NCBI RefSeq assembly: GCF_002101965.1
Contig: NZ_LQQA01000015.1
Coordinates: forward strand, 186,001-250,000
Length of the DNA stretch: 64,000 nucleotides
Source: Mycolicibacterium wolinskyi
GTDB lineage: Bacteria; Actinomycetota; Actinomycetes; Mycobacteriales; Mycobacteriaceae
Direction of reading: 5' to 3'
The position numbers and the translations under genes are program-made. The notes below the pieces were generated by a model that was not told the DNA's origin, made no database searches, and saw only the letters and a list, made by a program, of their open reading frames with translations. Numbering within the stretch: position 1 is the first letter of the stretch; each line of letters starts with the position of its first letter. Shown one piece after another: positions 61,473-64,000 of this stretch.

Positions 61473-61802
61473 TTGCACGACAACGCCGATGCGGATTCGC
61501 CAGCCGCCGCAATTGACGAGTGGTGGCCGCTTCTACACGAAGAGATTCGGCGTTGGATGGTCAACAACTTCTGGTCGCCAGTGTCGGAATATTCGGTGGA
61601 CGAGATCACCCGTCTTGGCGGGCCGGAACGGACTCATCCGTTCTGGGACCAGCGCGATGGGGAGTTCTATCTGCCTGCGGAGGCGGTGCGGTGGATTATC
61701 GGGTGTCCCGACTTCGACCGGTTGAAGCTGCCCAAAGAGCCAGACCCACGGGCCGCGTACTTCCGGCGCGGATGGCCACATCGCCGTCGGGGATACGCCT
61801 GA
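61473..61802 (+). CDS. Small hypothetical protein downstream of Lsr2
   Basis: A 109-residue protein, TTG start with GGGG upstream, 23 bp after the Lsr2 gene and so likely co-transcribed. It contains IDEWWPLLHEEIRRWMVNNFWSPVSEYSVDEITRLGGPERTHPFWDQRDGEFYLPAEAVRWIIGCPDFDRLKLP, Trp-rich and compact. The last codons run into the ankyrin remnant in a different frame. Function unknown. Confidence 0.68.
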   Translation: MHDNADADSPAAAIDEWWPLLHEEIRRWMVNNFWSPVSEYSVDEITRLGGPERTHPFWDQRDGEFYLPAEAVRWIIGCPDFDRLKLPKEPDPRAAYFRRGWPHRRRGYA

Positions 61803-62096
61803 CGATCTGCCCTATATCGCGGCCCAGACTGATCCCGAGTTGGCAGCCGAAGTCTTCCGCAAGTCCAACGAGTTCAAGATTGCCAACACCACCAGGCTGC
61901 TTGGCGCAGGTGCCGACGTCAATGCGACCGATGATGAAGGCCTAAAGCCGCTGCCTGCCGCGACAGCGTCGACGTCGTTCGACTGTTACTGGATGCCGGG
62001 GCGGACGCGAACGCGGCCGATAACAAAGGCGAAACGCCGCTCTACAAAGCGGTCAGGAATAGCACTGCTGGTGGCAATACAACGGCTTCGGAATAG
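61770..62096 (+). pseudogene. Ankyrin-repeat gene remnant
   Basis: TRLLGAGADVNATDDEGLKPL in one frame is followed, after a frameshift near 61960, by DVVRLLLDAGADANAADNKGETPLYKAVRN, two typical ankyrin repeats. A stop follows at 62096. No intact start; probably a broken ankyrin protein, possibly once fused in frame to the 61473 gene. Confidence 0.7.
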
Positions 62097-62304
62097 TCGG
62101 TATCGCCGGCGACTGCGTGACGCCGATATACAGACTGGGTGAACGTCCTTATGTACCGGGCACACAGGGGGCACATTAACAACGAGCTAGCACACGATCT
62201 TGCGAGGGATGCCGCGACGGCGATGATGGACGGCAGACAACCCGACACGGAAAACGCCAGCTGTCTTGCGCGACGGCGTCGCTGGCACGATCTCCTAACC
62301 CATC

Positions 62305-62484
62305 TCACTTGTGCCATGGCCATCTCCACGGCATCCGAAGGGGATACCAACGACCTGTTGCGCGGATAATTCTCTCGGCTTCCTTTGGATTCAAGTGAGT
62401 GACCAACGCGGAGAACGTCAGCCATGCACAAAATGGCGCCACCATAGTCGCGGCAATAGTGATTGCGTAGCCCGTAGCGGTCAT
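62305..62484 (-). CDS. Short membrane protein
   Basis: A 59-residue protein MTATGYAITIAATMVAPFCAWLTFSALVTHLNPKEAERIIRATGRWYPLRMPWRWPWHK, with one or two hydrophobic spans and a basic, Trp-rich tail. The ribosome site is weak (AGAAAGG about 17 bp upstream). The composition is protein-like. Function unknown. Confidence 0.55.
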   Translation of the reverse strand: MTATGYAITIAATMVAPFCAWLTFSALVTHLNPKEAERIIRATGRWYPLRMPWRWPWHK

Positions 62485-62538
62485 GGCGCAGACCGTAGAC
62501 CTTTCTGGCGTACTGCGACACTCACCCTGTTAGCAATT

Positions 62539-62649
62539 CTGTCCACAACGCCGCTGAACGCCCATCCGCCCTGTGGATAACGAGCTTCTAGCCATCCTTG
62601 AACTGCAGCATGTCGGCTGTTTACCGAGGTCAGGCTCAAGTGTGGATAA
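62539..62649. promoter_or_regulatory. DnaA-box-like cluster
   Basis: CTGTCCACA (62539-62547), TTATCCACA on the minus strand at 62572-62580 and again at 62641-62649. Two are perfect E. coli-type DnaA 9-mers and one matches the mycobacterial form TTGTCCACA at 8 of 9. They lie in and beside a gene-poor stretch. May be chance or part of an origin of element replication. Confidence 0.35.
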
Positions 62650-62863
62650 ACATCCAAGTTCGTTCGGCGTGTCGTATGGTTTGCCACTTCGGGCGTGTCG
62701 CGTCAGGCAGAAATGTGCTAGCGAATAGCGACAGTTCCCACCGGACTAGGTCTAGAGTCGCTCTCAATCTCGGATCATCCGGGTTGAGACCTTGAGCGTT
62801 GAGCGCTTCGCGTTCTTCGTCATCCATACCGAGTAGACGCTGGGGAGCGCTTGGCGGTTTCAT
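62636..62863 (-). CDS. Small hypothetical protein
   Basis: A 75-residue protein, MKPPSAPQRLLGMDDEEREALNAQGLNPDDPRLRATLDLVRWELSLFASTFLPDATRPKWQTIRHAERTWMFIHT. LxxMDDEEREALxAQGLNPDDP is protein-like and acidic. No clear ribosome site, and its 3' end covers a DnaA-box-like motif. Function unknown. Confidence 0.5.
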   Translation of the reverse strand: MKPPSAPQRLLGMDDEEREALNAQGLNPDDPRLRATLDLVRWELSLFASTFLPDATRPKWQTIRHAERTWMFIHT

Positions 62864-62946
62864 CGAAATTCTTTGGCATGGTGGGCCATCGCCCAGTAGG
62901 TCCAGGACTGCGGACCGTCATGCGAGCGATGATCGGAACCCGTCTG

Positions 62947-64000
62947 TTATGGGTGATTCTTCGGTGCAGTGATTTCAAGGCCGCGCGACAGGCCCCATTG
63001 CTGAAGATTTTCCATGAGCGGGGAGCTGGCGTTCGTCAGTCGAAGCGACCCGTCCGGCCGTAAGAGCATCGGCTCGACAACGCCGAACTCACCCAGAATG
63101 TCTGCGGCGAGTGCGTGGGCAGCGATCACCGTCGCGCGTGGAGTTTGTGCTGTCAATTCATCTAGGGATGCCGAAACCGAAGCGGCATGAGTTTGTCTAC
63201 CGCCCAGAACAAGTGAGCCCTCAGGTTGGAAGTAGTCGACGGAGTCTTCGAGATAGCGCTTCGGCGTGCGTTCTGGGGCCATCACACGGGTGCGCATGGG
63301 CACGTCGTGAGGACCAGTCTGCTGCGGTAGCAATTGTTGCGCCTTGATTAGGCATTCTCCCGAAGCGCCGCAGTCGATCGCGCGGTGGCTCAGGAAGAGG
63401 AGCAGTTCCAAGAGCAGGTGCTCCATATGGTCCTGACGAATCTCATCGGGGTTGTTGCTCACGCTACGGGTGTCTGGTGGCGGTGACGCGAAGAACGAGG
63501 CCGCGAACCCTCCACCGTCGTAATGCAGTTCAGCGTGGGGATGTTTAGACAGGCCGTTGTACGGTCTGGTCTGCGTTGCGATTGCGCGTCGGATACCGGG
63601 TATCAGTTTGGTTTGGTGTTCGTGAAAGCATGTCTGGGCATACGGTGGGAACTCGCGGGGCCACCGTTGGATAAAGCTTTGTTCGCTGGCGAGCGCCGCC
63701 GATCCCACACCCCGCTCACCTCTCCCTCTGGGCACGATCGACACTGCGAGCCATGGCGCCAGAAAGAGGGCGATCCGCGACACGCCTTCGGCGTGGATTG
63801 TGTCCAACCGGTCGATACTCTCTGCTGCACTTGCTTGCCGGTCCCGATAGCGTGCGGCGACCTCATACTCACTCAGGTAGTGAGTCGTGCGGCCGAGGCG
63901 GATCGGATAGTGCAACGGACCGTCGGGATGGTCTCGGACCGCGTGTGGTGCATCGGAACTGTGGGGGACGGTGATTAGCAGGTAGCCGAGCCCGTCCCCG
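62947..64000 (-). CDS. C-terminal part of an AlbA_2/Schlafen-like ATP-binding protein (start beyond window)
   Basis: The frame is open to the window edge and the true N-terminus lies outside; at least 351 residues are visible. The visible start GDGLGYLLITVPHSSDAPHAVRD, then HYPIRLGRTTHYLSEYEVAARYRDR, matches the end of the AlbA_2/Schlafen DNA/ATP-binding domain in actinobacterial proteins (V-P.S..APHAV...YP.R.G..TRYLSE.EVA..YR.R). A large C-terminal domain of unknown type follows, with LLLELLLFLSHRAIDCGASGECLIKAQQLLP and SVDYFQPEGSLVLGGRQTHAASVSASLDELTAQTPRATVIAAHALAADILGEFG. Likely a defence or regulatory protein. Confidence 0.7.
   Translation of the reverse strand, partial: GDGLGYLLITVPHSSDAPHAVRDHPDGPLHYPIRLGRTTHYLSEYEVAARYRDRQASAAESIDRLDTIHAEGVSRIALFLAPWLAVSIVPRGRGERGVGSAALASEQSFIQRWPREFPPYAQTCFHEHQTKLIPGIRRAIATQTRPYNGLSKHPHAELHYDGGGFAASFFASPPPDTRSVSNNPDEIRQDHMEHLLLELLLFLSHRAIDCGASGECLIKAQQLLPQQTGPHDVPMRTRVMAPERTPKRYLEDSVDYFQPEGSLVLGGRQTHAASVSASLDELTAQTPRATVIAAHALAADILGEFGVVEPMLLRPDGSLRLTNASSPLMENLQQWGLSRGLEITAPKNHP

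Larger units (their letters stand above)
14590..64000. mobile_element. Composite integrative element (left end at tRNA-Ala; right end not in window)
   Basis: From the 3' end of tRNA-Ala to the window edge no housekeeping locus is recognised. Two integrase types, an excisionase, XRE/ImmA immunity, ArdA, a relaxation-type protein and a coupling ATPase define the mobility module (14.6-26.6 kb). Beyond it lie toxin-, nuclease- and secretion-type cargo, pseudogenes and lower-GC patches. I did not see a second copy of the tRNA-Ala 3' end on the right, so the element is probably longer than 49 kb or composed of several insertions. Confidence 0.75.

Noticed and set aside
62042..62521. 159-codon minus-strand frame
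   Set aside because: Cys/Arg-rich and overlaps the more convincing 59-residue membrane protein in a different frame.
14606..64000. Right attachment site repeating the tRNA-Ala 3' end
   Set aside because: I looked for a second CCCCTTAGCTCCACC-like copy and did not find one by eye; it may lie outside the window.

Overview
The window is high-GC actinobacterial DNA that reads as a rapid-growing Mycobacterium (Mycolicibacterium, M. smegmatis-like). The main evidence is an iron-regulated mycobactin acyl-chain cassette (mbtK, mbtN, mbtM, mbtL) with IdeR-like boxes, mycobacterial lipoproteins, a WXG100 protein, Lsr2, and frequent GTG/TTG starts with 4-bp gene overlaps. It splits into an ordinary chromosomal part (1 to about 14.6 kb) and a mobile, mostly undescribed part (about 14.6 kb to the right edge).

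Chromosomal part. 1-5.2 kb holds the PTS-dependent dihydroxyacetone kinase operon (dhaM-dhaL-dhaK) with a glycerol facilitator, transcribed leftwards and divergent from an IclR regulator; a palindrome lies between them. 5.2-5.8 kb carries two small conserved genes. 5.8-9.6 kb is the mycobactin side-chain cassette, with mbtK converging on mbtL-mbtM-mbtN at a 29-bp-stem hairpin. 9.6-11.4 kb holds a triple-DUF190 protein and two CrcB/Fluc fluoride-channel subunits. 11.5-14.5 kb has phosphoglucomutase and an MFS exporter, followed by tRNA-Ala(GGC).

Mobile part, left module (14.6-26.6 kb). A large serine recombinase runs antisense through the tRNA-Ala gene. Next to it are a tyrosine integrase and excisionase, an ImmA-like protease with an XRE regulator, ArdA antirestriction, a ribbon-helix-helix protein, a DNA methyltransferase, a replication-relaxation protein and a VirD4/TraD-type coupling ATPase. 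Upstream of these is a tight five-gene cassette of small proteins. The module looks like an integrative conjugative or mobilisable element. Three copies of a TTGAA-N4-TTCAA operator, one before the XRE gene and two before the transfer operon, suggest that the XRE/ImmA pair controls transfer.

Mobile part, cargo (26.6-64 kb). Small modules in mixed orientation are separated by low-GC, decaying DNA. They include a trypco1-like protein with a trypsin-like protease, a PD-(D/E)XK-like nuclease, a phospholipase-D-family protein, an unknown membrane-anchored protein with a shikimate-dehydrogenase homologue, and a type VII secretion cargo operon (WXG100, large WxG/TPR-region protein, two tandem paralogous lipoproteins). 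Further right are a SIR2-domain protein, an Mrr-like restriction endonuclease, a divergent endonuclease/exonuclease/phosphatase and DUF2235 hydrolase pair, several lipoproteins, a poly-lysine membrane protein flanked by two copies of an unnamed family, an SMI1-like protein, Lsr2, ankyrin remnants and the tail of an AlbA/Schlafen-like protein. At least three pseudogenes and three intact short membrane-protein genes are also present. No right attachment site or chromosomal flank is visible, so the element probably extends past 64 kb.

Most cargo functions are inferred from motifs read by eye; no database search was possible.
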